Of a stretch of 64,000 nucleotides of DNA, positions 25,126-33,735 are shown piece by piece. The notes beneath the pieces were generated by a model. It did no database searches, was not told where the DNA came from, and was given only the letters and a program-made list of their open reading frames with translations. How positions within the stretch are numbered: position 1 is the first letter of the stretch; each line of letters begins with the position of its first letter. Both the position numbers and the translations under genes were made by a program. This DNA comes from Streptomyces indicus (GTDB lineage: Bacteria > Actinomycetota > Actinomycetes > Streptomycetales > Streptomycetaceae), in contig NZ_FNFF01000001.1 in NCBI RefSeq assembly GCF_900100315.1, forward strand, positions 1,178,001-1,242,000, given 5' to 3'.

Positions 25126-27522
25126 TTACCGCCCTTCCGGGCGCGACCGGTCGGACGCAGGCGCTTCCCGGTCCGACGCACGCGCTTCCCGGGGCGGGCC
25201 GGCGTCCGCTGGCCGGGGCTCCAGGCGGACCACGATGCCTTTGGACGTGGGGGTGTTGCTGCCCTCGGCCGTGCTGTCCAGCGGCACGAGCACATTGGTC
25301 TCCGGGTAGTACGCGGCCGCGCAACCCGGCGGTGTGGAGTACGGCACCACCCGGAAGCCCTCCGCGCGCCGCTCGATCCCGTCCCGCCACACGCTGGCCA
25401 CATCGACCAAGTCGCCGTCCGACAGGCCGAGTTCGCGCAGGTCGTGCGGGTTGACCAGGATCACACGGCGCGAGCCGTGGATGCCCCGGTAACGGTCGTT
25501 CATGGTGTACGGGACGGTGTTCCACTGGTCGTGGGAGCGCAGGGTCTGGAGCAGGAGGTGGCCCGCGGGGGCGCTCAGGGCCGTGAACGCGTTGCAGGTG
25601 AACTGCGCCTTGCCGCTGGGCGTGGGGAACACACCGTCGTTGACCGGGTTGGGCAGGCCGAAGCCGCCGGGTTTGGTGACCCGCGCGTTGAAGTTGTGGA
25701 AGCCCGGCACGATGCGCGCGATCCGCTCCCGGATGTGCCCGTAGTCGGCCTCGAACTCCTCCCAGGGGACGGCCACTTGGTCGCCGAGCGTGCGGCGGGC
25801 GAGCCGGGTGAGGATCGCGACCTCGCTGAGGAGGTGCTTGGACGCCGGTTCGAGGTGCCCGCGGGAGGCGTGCACCTGGCTCATGGAGTCCTCGACGGTG
25901 AGGAACTGCTCGCCGCCGCTCTGGCAGTCGCGTTCACTGCGGCCGAGAGTCGGCAGGATCAGGGCGGTCTCGCCGCAGACCGTGTGGGAGCGGTTGAGCT
26001 TGGTGGAGATGTGCGCGGTCAGGCGGCAGCGGCGCACGGCCTCCGCGGTGACCTCGCTGTCGGGGGTGGCCCGTACGAAATTGCCCGCGAGCCCGAGGAA
26101 GACCTTGATCCGGCCCTCCTTCATGGCGCGGATCGAGTCGACCGTGTCCAGACCGTGGTCGGCGGGCGGCTTGAAGCCGAACTCCTCCTCCAGGGCGTCG
26201 AGGAAGCTCTGCGGCATCTTCTCCCAGATGCCCATGGTGCGGTCGCCCTGCACGTTGCTGTGCCCGCGCACCGGGCAGACGCCGGTGCCGGGGCGGCCGA
26301 CACTGCCGCGCAGGAGAAGGAAGTTGACCACCTCGCGAATGGTGGGCACGGCGTGCTTCTGCTGGGTGAGGCCCATCGCCCAGCACACGACGGTGCGTTC
26401 GCTGGCGAGCACGCGGTCGCGCAGTTCCTCGATCTGCGCGCGGGTCAGACCGGTGGCCGCGAGGACCTCGGGCCAGGAGACCGTACGGCGCAGATGGTCG
26501 GCGAACTTCTCGAAGCCCTCGGTACGGGCCTCGACGAACGCGCGGTCCACGACGGTGCCGGGAGCCGCCTCCTCCGCTTCGAGCAGCAGCAGGTTGAGGG
26601 CTTGGAACAGGGCGAGGTCGCCGCCCAGGCGGATCTGAAGAAACTGGTCGGCGATGTTGGTGCCGCGGCCGACCACGCCGCGGGGCTTCTGCGGGTTCTT
26701 GAAGCGCATCAGGCCCGCTTCGGGCAGCGGGTTGACGGCCACGATCGTGCCGCCCCTGCGCTTGGTCTCCTCCAGGGCGGACAGCATGCGCGGGTGGTTG
26801 CTGCCCGGGTTCTGGCCGAGGGTCAGGACGAGGTCGGCGTGGTGCAGATCGGCCAGGCTCACATCGCCCTTGCCGATGCCCAGCGTCTCGTGGAGTGCGG
26901 TGCCGCTGGACTCGTGGCACAGGTTGGAGCAGTCGGGCAGGTTGTTGGTGCCGAGGGCGCGGGCGAACAGCTGGAGGACGAAAGCGGGTTCGTTGCCGGC
27001 GCGGCCCGAGGTGTAGAAGACCGCTTCGTCGGGGCTGTCGAGCGAGCGCAGTTCGCGGGCCAGGATGCCCAGCGCCTCGTGCCAGTCGACGGGCTCGTAG
27101 TGGTCGGAGCCGGGGCGCTTGACCATGGGGTGGGTCAGACGGCCCTGCTGGTTGAGCCAGCGGTCGGAGGCTCGGGCCAGTTCGGAGACGGGGTGGCGGG
27201 CGAAGAACTCGGGCGTGATACGGCGGGTGGTGGCGTCGTCGTTGGTGTGCTTCGCGCCGTTCTCGCAGTACTCGTTGACGGCCCGCTCCCCCGGCTCGGG
27301 GTCCGGCCAGGCGCAGCCGGGGCAGTCGAAGCCCTTGGTCTGGTTCAGGTCGAGCAGGTTGCGGGCCGTGTTCCGCGGCGAGGTCTCTGCCAGGGAGTAC
27401 CCGATCGCCTGGGCGACCGCGGGGACGCCTGCCGCCCAGGTCTTCGGCGGGGTGATCCGCGCGTGTTCAGGGCCGGGGTCGGTGGTCGACGACTCCCGGG
27501 ATCCGGTCGGTGCCTCTGACAC
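25126..27522 (-). CDS. FdhF/YdeP-family molybdopterin oxidoreductase
   Basis: The 798-residue product is a molybdopterin-dependent oxidoreductase of the YdeP type. It shows TKGFDCPGCAWPDP near the N-terminus, EALGILARELR, the pterin-binding stretches NLCHESSGTALHETLG and LTLGQNPGSNHPRML, and a C-terminal domain with SHDQWNTVPYTMNDRYRG. YdeP proteins in other bacteria are linked to acid and stress resistance, with unknown substrate. There is no Tat signal, so it is cytosolic. GTG 27522 is favoured, with GAAAGG upstream. It follows the SRPBCC gene by 120 nt and precedes DUF72; a SigB-type promoter upstream of SRPBCC may serve all three. Confidence 0.9.
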   Translation of the reverse strand: MSEAPTGSRESSTTDPGPEHARITPPKTWAAGVPAVAQAIGYSLAETSPRNTARNLLDLNQTKGFDCPGCAWPDPEPGERAVNEYCENGAKHTNDDATTRRITPEFFARHPVSELARASDRWLNQQGRLTHPMVKRPGSDHYEPVDWHEALGILARELRSLDSPDEAVFYTSGRAGNEPAFVLQLFARALGTNNLPDCSNLCHESSGTALHETLGIGKGDVSLADLHHADLVLTLGQNPGSNHPRMLSALEETKRRGGTIVAVNPLPEAGLMRFKNPQKPRGVVGRGTNIADQFLQIRLGGDLALFQALNLLLLEAEEAAPGTVVDRAFVEARTEGFEKFADHLRRTVSWPEVLAATGLTRAQIEELRDRVLASERTVVCWAMGLTQQKHAVPTIREVVNFLLLRGSVGRPGTGVCPVRGHSNVQGDRTMGIWEKMPQSFLDALEEEFGFKPPADHGLDTVDSIRAMKEGRIKVFLGLAGNFVRATPDSEVTAEAVRRCRLTAHISTKLNRSHTVCGETALILPTLGRSERDCQSGGEQFLTVEDSMSQVHASRGHLEPASKHLLSEVAILTRLARRTLGDQVAVPWEEFEADYGHIRERIARIVPGFHNFNARVTKPGGFGLPNPVNDGVFPTPSGKAQFTCNAFTALSAPAGHLLLQTLRSHDQWNTVPYTMNDRYRGIHGSRRVILVNPHDLRELGLSDGDLVDVASVWRDGIERRAEGFRVVPYSTPPGCAAAYYPETNVLVPLDSTAEGSNTPTSKGIVVRLEPRPADAGPPREARASDREAPASDRSRPEGR

Positions 27523-27642
27523 GGGTCGGCCTTTCGTTCGGTGGTGTGGCGTCAGGCGGGGCTCGGCGGGGCGTCGCTCAACCGCGTCCACGGGCTGCGT
27601 GCGTGGGCTGCGTACATGCCCCGCGTACATGGCCGGTGCGCC

Positions 27643-28155
27643 TCAGCCGGTGGGCCAGTGCGGGACCGGCCGCGGACGGTGCTCGGCGTGCGGGATCACG
27701 TGGCCGCCGCTGACGGTGCCCCGCCACGCACCGGTCTCCTTGCCCTGGCCCTCGATGTACTCCTTGAAGCCGCGCAGGCTGCCGTGCACCTGCCGCCGGA
27801 CCAGGCCGAGGAGGTCCCCGGCCCGCTCCAGCGCGCCCTGCGGGCTGAACTCGAGGCGGTACGTGACCCGGCAGCGGTGGTCGTCCAGCGGCTCGAACGA
27901 CACCGTGCCTGCATGCTCCGGCTCGTCGAGGCTGCGCCAGGAGATGAGCTCGTCGGGCCGCTGCTCCTCGACCTTGGCGTCGAACTCCCGGGTGACACCG
28001 GCGATCCGGGCCACCCAGTGCGACAGGGTCACCTGCGGCTTGTCGACGCGCTGCACGCCGTCCATGAACCGGGGGAACGTCTCGAACTGCGTCCACTGGT
28101 TGTACGCGGTGCCGACCGGCACCCCGACGTCGACCGAGCCCTCGATCACACTCAT
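27643..28155 (-). CDS. SRPBCC family protein
   Basis: The 170-residue product has the helix-grip fold start IEGSVDVGVPVGTAYNQWTQ, then ETFPRFMDGVQRVD and the beta-sheet DHRCRVTYRLEFSPQG. It is of the cyclase/dehydrase or START-like type that binds hydrophobic ligands. Proteins of this subgroup, starting with a Val-rich strand and FPxFM, are common beside stress genes in actinomycetes; the ligand is unknown. A match to the SigB promoter consensus (28202-28227) ends 46 nt before its ATG. Confidence 0.88.
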   Translation of the reverse strand: MSVIEGSVDVGVPVGTAYNQWTQFETFPRFMDGVQRVDKPQVTLSHWVARIAGVTREFDAKVEEQRPDELISWRSLDEPEHAGTVSFEPLDDHRCRVTYRLEFSPQGALERAGDLLGLVRRQVHGSLRGFKEYIEGQGKETGAWRGTVSGGHVIPHAEHRPRPVPHWPTG

Positions 28156-28201
28156 GGCCGCGCTGCCCTGCCTCTCCGTGCCGGTCGGTGGAGAGTGCCG
28201 C

Positions 28202-28227
28202 GTACCCCGGGCCGTAAGGGGTCAATC
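28202..28227 (-). promoter_or_regulatory. SigB-type promoter upstream of SRPBCC gene
   Basis: On the minus strand it reads GATT-N16-GGGTAC, an exact match to the Streptomyces SigB-type consensus GNNT-N14..16-GGGTAC. It lies 47 bp upstream of the ATG at 28155 and overlaps the last codons of the CtaG-like gene. Confidence 0.6.
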
Positions 28228-29103
28228 CCGGGCGGGGCGAAGGGCTGGGGCTTGAGAGGGGGTGATCCGGCCTGGCGCGGTGCGGCTTCCAGTGACGCGG
28301 GACCCGGTGGCGCGCGCACCGGCAGCGCCGTGCCGTCGTGCGCGGCGGCGCAGGGCGCGTCCGCCGGACGCGTACCACTGGTGCGCCAGCAGCACCGCGA
28401 GCGCGATCCCGACGATGTCCCCGCCGTAGTACATGAGTTGGGAGCCCGTGCGCAGGTCGGCCGGGGCGTAGGAGGTGCCGGGCGGGCCCGTGGCGTAGAG
28501 GGACTTGGCCAGGACGCCGTGGGTGGCGGAGGCGGCGAGCAGCGCGGCCGCGCGCAGACCGGTGCCGGCGCGGTGCCGCATCGGCTCCACGGCGAGGACG
28601 GCGAGGGTGAACAGGATGCCGGACAGCAGCAGATGGAGCGAGACGAGCAGCTGCGCCTCAGACCGGTGGTGCAGGTGCGCGGCGGTCGGCGTCCGGTACA
28701 GCACCCACAAGCTCACGGTGTGAGCGAGGGCGGCGAACGGCGGCCACAGGAGCAGGGCCGCCGGGCGCGAGCGGACGAGGGCGAGCAGCGCCCGCCGCGG
28801 GCCGAGAGGAAGGGTGCGCAGGGCGAGCGTGACCGGCCGGGCCACGACGAACAGCAGGGGCGCCGCCATCCCGAGGGCGAGATGCGCGGCCATATGGCCG
28901 GTGAAGGGCGGCAGTTCACGCAGCGGGGCGAGCGGCAGTCCGTTCCAGGGTGCGGTGAGCCCGGTCACGGTCAGCGCGCCGCCCGCGCAGAACGCGAGCG
29001 GGCGCGCGAGGGGCCAGGCGTCCCCTCGCGCGCGCAGCCGGACCGCCGCCGCCACGTAGCCGAGGCAGCACGCGGCCACGGCCACGCACACGGCGGCGGT
29101 CAC
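28222..29103 (-). CDS. Cytochrome c oxidase assembly (CtaG/caa3-type) membrane protein
   Basis: The 293-residue product is a polytopic membrane protein of the caa3_CtaG family (PF09678-like). It has about seven helices, with typical His-bearing segments: PFTGHMAAHLALGMAAPLLF, RTPTAAHLHHRSEAQLLVSLHL and a late stretch SQLMYYGGDIVGIALAVLLA. The family helps place copper in haem-copper oxidases, though many actinobacterial members are unproven. GTG 29103 overlaps the DUF2243 stop by 4 nt (GTGA). It is the last gene of the ferritin-like/hemerythrin/DUF2243/CtaG operon. Confidence 0.88.
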   Translation of the reverse strand: MTAAVCVAVAACCLGYVAAAVRLRARGDAWPLARPLAFCAGGALTVTGLTAPWNGLPLAPLRELPPFTGHMAAHLALGMAAPLLFVVARPVTLALRTLPLGPRRALLALVRSRPAALLLWPPFAALAHTVSLWVLYRTPTAAHLHHRSEAQLLVSLHLLLSGILFTLAVLAVEPMRHRAGTGLRAAALLAASATHGVLAKSLYATGPPGTSYAPADLRTGSQLMYYGGDIVGIALAVLLAHQWYASGGRALRRRARRHGAAGARATGSRVTGSRTAPGRITPSQAPALRPARD

Positions 29104-29534
29104 CGGCGCCTTCGCGTCCGGACCAGGAGCACCACCCCGACGAGCAGGAACAGCACCGCGACGGAGTTCCACGTCCAGTCGTACGGGGTCAGGTCCACGT
29201 CGTAGCGGATCTGGTGGAGCTCCAAGGCCTTGTGCTGGAAGGTGCCGTCGTACAGCTGGAAGCCGCCGAGCCCCAGGCAGAAGCCGGACCACCAGGCCGG
29301 TTTCACCAGACTTCCGCGGCGCCGCAGGTCGGCGAAGAGGAACACTCCGGCGACCATGGCCGCCCAGCCGAACGCATGGAAGATCCCGTCGGAGACCAGG
29401 CCGGCCTCGCTCGACGCCTTGTCGTAGAAGTGGTGCCAGTGCAGGAGCTGGTGGAACACCACCTCGTCGACGAAGGCCGCGAGGCCGACCCCGGCGAAGG
29501 CCCCGCCGAGGCGGGACCTGCCGTGGCCCGTCAA
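29100..29534 (-). CDS. DUF2243 membrane protein
   Basis: The 144-residue product has four membrane helices with the DUF2243 signature: GAFAGVGLAAFVDEVVFHQL, LHWHHFYDKAS, SDGIFHAFGWAAMVAGVFLF and LGGFQLYDGTFQHKALELHQ. The conserved His and Asp residues suggest metal or haem handling, but the function is unknown. DUF2243 and CtaG genes often neighbour each other. It starts with the rare codon TTG at 29534, overlapping the hemerythrin stop by 4 nt, so its translation probably depends on the gene before it. Confidence 0.88.
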   Translation of the reverse strand: MTGHGRSRLGGAFAGVGLAAFVDEVVFHQLLHWHHFYDKASSEAGLVSDGIFHAFGWAAMVAGVFLFADLRRRGSLVKPAWWSGFCLGLGGFQLYDGTFQHKALELHQIRYDVDLTPYDWTWNSVAVLFLLVGVVLLVRTRRRR

Positions 29535-30076
29535 CGTCCCATGACCTTGCGGACCGCGTCGCGGGTGCGGTCCACGATCGCCGCGACCGGACCGAGCAGG
29601 GCGTTCCTGGTGCCGGTCTCGACCCCCGGGTGGGGGTGCGTGGGCGCCGTGGCCTCCGCGGCCCGCAGGGCCTTGGCCATCGTGGCCAGCTGCGCGGCGC
29701 CGGAGGTCCTGCGCACATGCGGGAACTCGTAGCGCTCCTCGGCCCGCGCGTGGTGCATCACCTCGGTGCGCAGCCTGAGCAGTTCGGGCAGGAACTTGGG
29801 GTCGTCGGTGTCCATGTCCTCCAGGCGTGACAGGATTTCCTTCGCCCCCTTCTCCTCGGCGAGCCGCTGCTCGATCACCTTCTCCGCCCCCGGGTGGGCG
29901 GTCCTGGCCATCGGGTGCAGCACCTCCTCCTCGGCGGTCTCGTGCACCGCGAGCAGGTGCACCAGGCGCCGGAAGGCCTCAGTGCGGGCCTCGCCCGAGG
30001 TCTTCTCCACCTCGTCGAAGAGGTTGCGGATGTCTCCGTGCTGCCGCATCAGCAGGGCCACCACGTCTTCGGCCAC
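29531..30076 (-). CDS. Hemerythrin-domain protein
   Basis: The 181-residue product has the hemerythrin/HHE four-helix pattern: His13 (RQHGDIRNLFDEVE), LVHLLAVHETAEEEVLHPMA (His/Glu ligands) and EVMHHARAEERYEFPHV. It should bind a diiron site for oxygen, NO or iron handling in the cytosol. GTG 30076 starts 3 nt after the stop of the ferritin-like gene and its own stop overlaps DUF2243, so it is within a four-gene operon. Confidence 0.93.
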   Translation of the reverse strand: MAEDVVALLMRQHGDIRNLFDEVEKTSGEARTEAFRRLVHLLAVHETAEEEVLHPMARTAHPGAEKVIEQRLAEEKGAKEILSRLEDMDTDDPKFLPELLRLRTEVMHHARAEERYEFPHVRRTSGAAQLATMAKALRAAEATAPTHPHPGVETGTRNALLGPVAAIVDRTRDAVRKVMGR

Positions 30077-30079
30077 CGC

Positions 30080-31285
30080 TCACTCCTTCCGCTCGCGGGA
30101 GGCGGCGTCGGGGTGCTCGCCCGAGGGCTGCCACCGGTACTCGCCGCCGAACTGCTCCCGGTGCTGCGCCATCACGCGCTCGCTGGGCGGCTCCTCGCCG
30201 CCGTGGATCTGCTCCTGGAGCCGCTGGAACCGCTCGTGCGCGTCCCGTACGTATCCGGCGCCGAGCGTGGTCAGGTCGATCTGCGTGTCGAGCAGGTCGC
30301 GGATGACTCCGTGGTTCGGCTCGAAGGTGAGCACCGGCGGCAGCTCGGGGGCGAGGATCTCCTGCGGTTCGCGCCCGTCGTGCCGGCGCATCAACTCACA
30401 GGCGATCCGCAGGTGTTCGAGCTCCATGTTCAGGTGGAGCTCCCAGATCGCCTTCACGCGCGGGTCCGGCTCCTGCTCCATGAACGAGTGGTAGAGGTAG
30501 CACTCGTTGTACTCGTGGTTCACGAGCTGCTCCCACCAGGTCTCCCCCGGGTCGACCAGCGACTCGTAGTGGGTGACGTGCTCCTCCTCGACGAGGGCGA
30601 TCTCCTGGTAGAGCTGGCGGGCGATCGGCTCCATGTACTGGGGGCCGACGTTCATGTAGAAGTTCATGGTCTGCTGCTCGGCCGACATCACGGTCAGGGC
30701 GTGCAGCTTGGACAGCGGGCTCGCGGCCGCGCGGTCGTAGGGATCGCGGACGTTGTCCTCGGGGTGGCGGTGGTGGAACTTGGTGGGCCGCCCGGGCATG
30801 ACCTCGGTGAGGCCCTCCACGATCGTGTCCGCCTTGCGGTGCTCGATCATCTCGTAGAGGTTCGCGTACCGGTACAGGTGGTCGAAGTCCTCCAGGACGC
30901 CGAACTCGTAGGCCTGCTTCAGATACGGATCGGGCTCGGAGCGCGCGATCCACGCGGTCAGGTCCACCGCCACCTGCTCGTAGGCGATGGTCGTCTCCAG
31001 GACCGAGGCCAGGCCGGGCAGCAGCCAGTTGACGGCCTTCTGCTGCTGTTGCTCGATGTAGCGGACCTGCGCGAGCTGCCGCTTGACCTCCGGGTCGGGG
31101 CAGTGTCGCGCGAACTGGTGGCTGAACATCACCGCCTCGGTCTCGATCCCGTTCATCGTGATGATCCGGCAGCGGGTGTACGGGTCGCAGTGGTCGGGGT
31201 CGATGGGCTCGACGTCCAGTTCGCGCCAGGTGCGCAACTGGCGGTCCAGCGGGATTCCGCGCTGCTCCAGGGGGTTGAAGGTCAT
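30080..31285 (-). CDS. Ferritin-like (diiron-type) protein
   Basis: The 401-residue product lacks a confident name but is clearly helical and rich in Glu/His motifs of the ferritin-like diiron type: NGIETEAVMFSHQFARHC, TTIAYEQVAVDLTAWI, VMSAEQQTMNFYMNVG, LVEEEHVTHYESLVDP and ELHLNMELEHLRIACELM. The repeated E-x6-Y and ExxH patterns suggest an iron-binding four-helix bundle used in oxidation, iron storage or ROS removal. It is cytosolic. It begins the operon with hemerythrin, DUF2243 and CtaG, and a SigB-type promoter lies 40 bp upstream. Confidence 0.8.
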   Translation of the reverse strand: MTFNPLEQRGIPLDRQLRTWRELDVEPIDPDHCDPYTRCRIITMNGIETEAVMFSHQFARHCPDPEVKRQLAQVRYIEQQQQKAVNWLLPGLASVLETTIAYEQVAVDLTAWIARSEPDPYLKQAYEFGVLEDFDHLYRYANLYEMIEHRKADTIVEGLTEVMPGRPTKFHHRHPEDNVRDPYDRAAASPLSKLHALTVMSAEQQTMNFYMNVGPQYMEPIARQLYQEIALVEEEHVTHYESLVDPGETWWEQLVNHEYNECYLYHSFMEQEPDPRVKAIWELHLNMELEHLRIACELMRRHDGREPQEILAPELPPVLTFEPNHGVIRDLLDTQIDLTTLGAGYVRDAHERFQRLQEQIHGGEEPPSERVMAQHREQFGGEYRWQPSGEHPDAASRERKE

Positions 31286-31324
31286 GCGGGCCTCCTCGGC
31301 CTGCGGACGGAAGGAGAGCGCCGG

Positions 31325-31349
31325 GTACCCGCCGCCCGGGTCCCCATGC
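31325..31349 (-). promoter_or_regulatory. SigB-type promoter of the ferritin-like operon
   Basis: On the minus strand it reads GCAT-N15-GGGTAC, an exact fit to GNNT-N14..16-GGGTAC. The -10 lies 40 bp upstream of the ATG at 31285. It is one of a divergent pair with the plus-strand site at 31398. Confidence 0.62.
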
Positions 31350-31397
31350 CGCCGGATCCGGCATCGGCGGGAGCCGCGGATCGCGGGTGGTGCGGCG

Positions 31398-31422
31398 GAC
31401 TCGTGACCGGCCGGCGGGGTAC
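31398..31422 (+). promoter_or_regulatory. SigB-type promoter of the DUF4383 gene
   Basis: GACT-N15-GGGTAC matches GNNT-N14..16-GGGTAC exactly. It ends 49 nt before the ATG at 31472. With the site at 31325-31349 it forms a pair of SigB-type promoters pointing apart. Confidence 0.62.
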
Positions 31423-31471
31423 TCGCGGGGCCCGGGCGCCCGCCGGGTGCCCTGAGAAAGGACCGACCGTG

Positions 31472-31927
31472 ATGTCTTCGTCCACACGCGCCGCAGGGGC
31501 CCGCTCCCCCGTCCAGCACGCGGCGCTGCTCGTCGGTGCGGTGTTCCTGCTGGTCGGGGTGCTCGGGTTCGTGCCCGGGGTCACCACGGACTACGACACC
31601 ATGAAGTTCGCCTCGCACGAGTCCGGTGCGGAACTCCTCGGCGTCTTCCAGGTGTCCGTCCTGCACAACCTCGTCCATCTGCTGTTCGGGGTCGCGGGGG
31701 TCATGCTGTCCCGCACCGCCTCAGGGGCGCGCTCGTATCTGCTGGTCGGCGGCGCCGTCTATCTCGTCCTGTGGCTGTACGGGCTGTTCGTCGGCCATGG
31801 GGACAGCGCCAACTTCGTCCCGGTCAACACAGCGGACGATTGGCTGCATTTCGGACTCGGGCTTGGCATGATCGCGCTGGGCGCGCTGCTGACGCGCGGC
31901 CGGTCGGCCACGTCACCGGCCAGGTGA
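31472..31927 (+). CDS. DUF4383 membrane protein
   Basis: The 151-residue product has four membrane helices with the DUF4383 pattern: AALLVGAVFLLVGVLGFVPG, VSVLHNLVHLLFGVAGVMLS, YLLVGGAVYLVLWLYGLFVG and WLHFGLGLGMIALGALLTRG. The HNxVH motif is characteristic. The function is unknown. A GTG at 31469 is an equally placed alternative start. It lies divergent from the ferritin-like operon, 22 bp before the isochorismatase gene, so the two plus-strand genes are probably co-transcribed. Confidence 0.88.
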   Translation: MSSSTRAAGARSPVQHAALLVGAVFLLVGVLGFVPGVTTDYDTMKFASHESGAELLGVFQVSVLHNLVHLLFGVAGVMLSRTASGARSYLLVGGAVYLVLWLYGLFVGHGDSANFVPVNTADDWLHFGLGLGMIALGALLTRGRSATSPAR

Positions 31928-31949
31928 TCCGTACGGCAGGAGAAGCACC

Positions 31950-32495
31950 GTGACCCGAGCAGCGCTCATCGTCATCGACATGATCAACACGTACGACCAC
32001 GACGATGCCGAGCTTCTCCTGCCGTCCGCCGAGGCCGCGCTGCCGGCGCTTCTGAAGCTCATCGAGCGCGCCCGGGAGCAGGACGTCCCCGTGATCTACG
32101 CCAACGACAACTTCGGCATGTGGCGCTCGCACCACGGCGAGATCCTCCAGACGGCCCTGGAGGGTCCGCACGCCGGGCTGGTGCGGCCGCTCGCACCGGA
32201 CGAGAACTCGCAATTCGTGGTCAAGGCGCGGCATTCGATCTTCTACGAGACCCCGCTGAGCTATCTCCTCGACCAGCAGGACATCGGGCACGTGGTGCTG
32301 TGCGGCCAGGTCACCGAGCAGTGCGTCCTGTACTCCGCCCTGGACGCGCACATCCGCCACCTCCGGGTCACCGTCCCGAAGGACGCCGTGGCCCACATCC
32401 ACGAGGACCTGGCCGAGGCCGCGCTGCGGATGATGGAGCGGAACATGGGGGCCCGGGTGGTCGACGCGGACGAGGTCGCTTTCGGCGATTCGTGA
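31950..32495 (+). CDS. Isochorismatase-family cysteine hydrolase
   Basis: The 181-residue product has the catalytic triad of this family: Asp in ALIVIDMINTY, Lys in VVKARHSIFYETPL, and nucleophile Cys in LCGQVTEQCVLYSALDA. The cis-peptide region GQVTEQ is present. Family members hydrolyse amides or ethers (nicotinamidase, isochorismatase and related); the specificity is unclear. GTG 31950 has GGAG upstream. It follows DUF4383 closely and probably shares its SigB-type promoter. Confidence 0.92.
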   Translation: MTRAALIVIDMINTYDHDDAELLLPSAEAALPALLKLIERAREQDVPVIYANDNFGMWRSHHGEILQTALEGPHAGLVRPLAPDENSQFVVKARHSIFYETPLSYLLDQQDIGHVVLCGQVTEQCVLYSALDAHIRHLRVTVPKDAVAHIHEDLAEAALRMMERNMGARVVDADEVAFGDS

Positions 32496-32535
32496 GGCTC
32501 GCGGCGCGTTCGGCGGTTCGAGAGGCTGCGGCGCG

Positions 32536-33699
32536 TCAGCTGCGCGCCCACCGTTGCAGCGCGTCGGAGGCACGGCGGCACTCCTCGCACAGGCGGGTGG
32601 CCTCCACGATCAGGACGCCGTACGGGCAGGCGGGATCGGCCAGTGGCAGGCTGCGCCGTACGGCCTCGTCGGCGAGGTCACGGCGCAGTCCGGCGGCCTC
32701 GTCCGTCAGGCGGGTCAGCTCGGCGGCCTGCGCGGGCAGCCGGTCCTCGTCCACCTCGCCGAGGACCTGGGCGAACTCCCGGATGCGGTCGAGGCAGCGC
32801 GCGTACGCCCGCAGGAACGCTTCGTCCTCGTACCGCTCCTGCTCCTCGTTCCGCCCTTCGAGGCTGCGGTGCAGCGAGGCCACCTGGTAGAGGGTGCGCT
32901 CCAAGGCGTCGAGGACGGTCGCGTAGCCGTCGAAGCTGGTGTGTTCGCGGTGTCCGCGCAGGTGGCGGCGGGGGTTCAAGGGGATGCTGTCCTGTGCTGT
33001 GCGCAGCTCGGCGCGGGCCTGTGCGATCAGGACGTCGGTGTGGTCCACGCGCAGCCGCCCGAGGCCGGAGCCGCTCCCGTCCGGCCCGCCCTCGCGCAGG
33101 GCGCGCGCGACGTCGTCGAGCAGTTCGGCCAGGGTGCGGGCGAGGATGCCGATGCCCGTCTCGGCGCTGCGGTTGCGCATCGGCGGTACGAGCACGACGT
33201 GCACGGCAAGCGCCACCGCGGAGCCGATGAGGACCAGGAGCACGACCTCGCCGAGGTCGGCCGCACGGTCGCCCGCTCCCGCCACGGCGACGTAGGTGCT
33301 GAAGGCGAAGAACGCGGCCGTGGGGACCTGGGAGCCCTGCGGGCCGAGCTTCGCCCAGCGCCCGATGCCGAGGGTGACGAGGGCGACCAGCGCGAACGTC
33401 ACGAGCCCGGTGCCGGTCGTGACCGTCAGGGCCGCCTGCACGGAGACGCCCACGACCACGGCGCCCACGTACCGGAGCGCGTGCATGACCGACTGGTAGA
33501 CCGTGGTCTGGAGCACGATGACGGCCGAGAACGGCGCGAACGCCGGCGAGCGGGCCTGTAGCAGATCGTGGGCCACGGCCCACGCGAGCGTCGCCGCGAG
33601 GGCGCCCTTGCCGATCAGGAGGACGGTGTGCCGCTCATGGCCGGCCCGGGTCACAGTGCGCCGCAGCCACTGGGCGGCGCCGTTTCGGCGGATCATCAT
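32536..33699 (-). CDS. FUSC-family (aromatic acid exporter type) membrane protein
   Basis: The 387-residue product has an N-terminal membrane domain with about five to six helices: LLIGKGALAATLAWAVAHDL, FAPFSAVIVLQTTVYQSVMH, VGAVVVGVSVQAALTVTTGT, VTFALVALVTLGIGRWAK and EVVLLVLIGSAVALAVHVVL. A long helical cytosolic part follows. This is the FUSC/YccC-ArAE arrangement, often exporting organic acids. The ATG at 33699 follows GGGAAG; the ATG at 33735 would add 12 residues without a ribosome site. It is convergent with the isochorismatase gene. Confidence 0.87.
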   Translation of the reverse strand: MMIRRNGAAQWLRRTVTRAGHERHTVLLIGKGALAATLAWAVAHDLLQARSPAFAPFSAVIVLQTTVYQSVMHALRYVGAVVVGVSVQAALTVTTGTGLVTFALVALVTLGIGRWAKLGPQGSQVPTAAFFAFSTYVAVAGAGDRAADLGEVVLLVLIGSAVALAVHVVLVPPMRNRSAETGIGILARTLAELLDDVARALREGGPDGSGSGLGRLRVDHTDVLIAQARAELRTAQDSIPLNPRRHLRGHREHTSFDGYATVLDALERTLYQVASLHRSLEGRNEEQERYEDEAFLRAYARCLDRIREFAQVLGEVDEDRLPAQAAELTRLTDEAAGLRRDLADEAVRRSLPLADPACPYGVLIVEATRLCEECRRASDALQRWARS

Positions 33700-33735
33700 C
33701 AGGCTTCCCGCAGTACCCCGCAGCCTGGAAGCCAT

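Noticed and set aside
27587..27640. Short repeats of TGCGTGGGC/GCGTACATG before the FdhF/YdeP gene
   Set aside because: They are short and degenerate, and give no clear operator or promoter.
33713..33718. GGGTAC on the minus strand upstream of the FUSC gene as a SigB promoter
   Set aside because: The -35 would be ACAT, not GNNT, and the -10 is only 14 nt from the ATG; left out of the SigB set.
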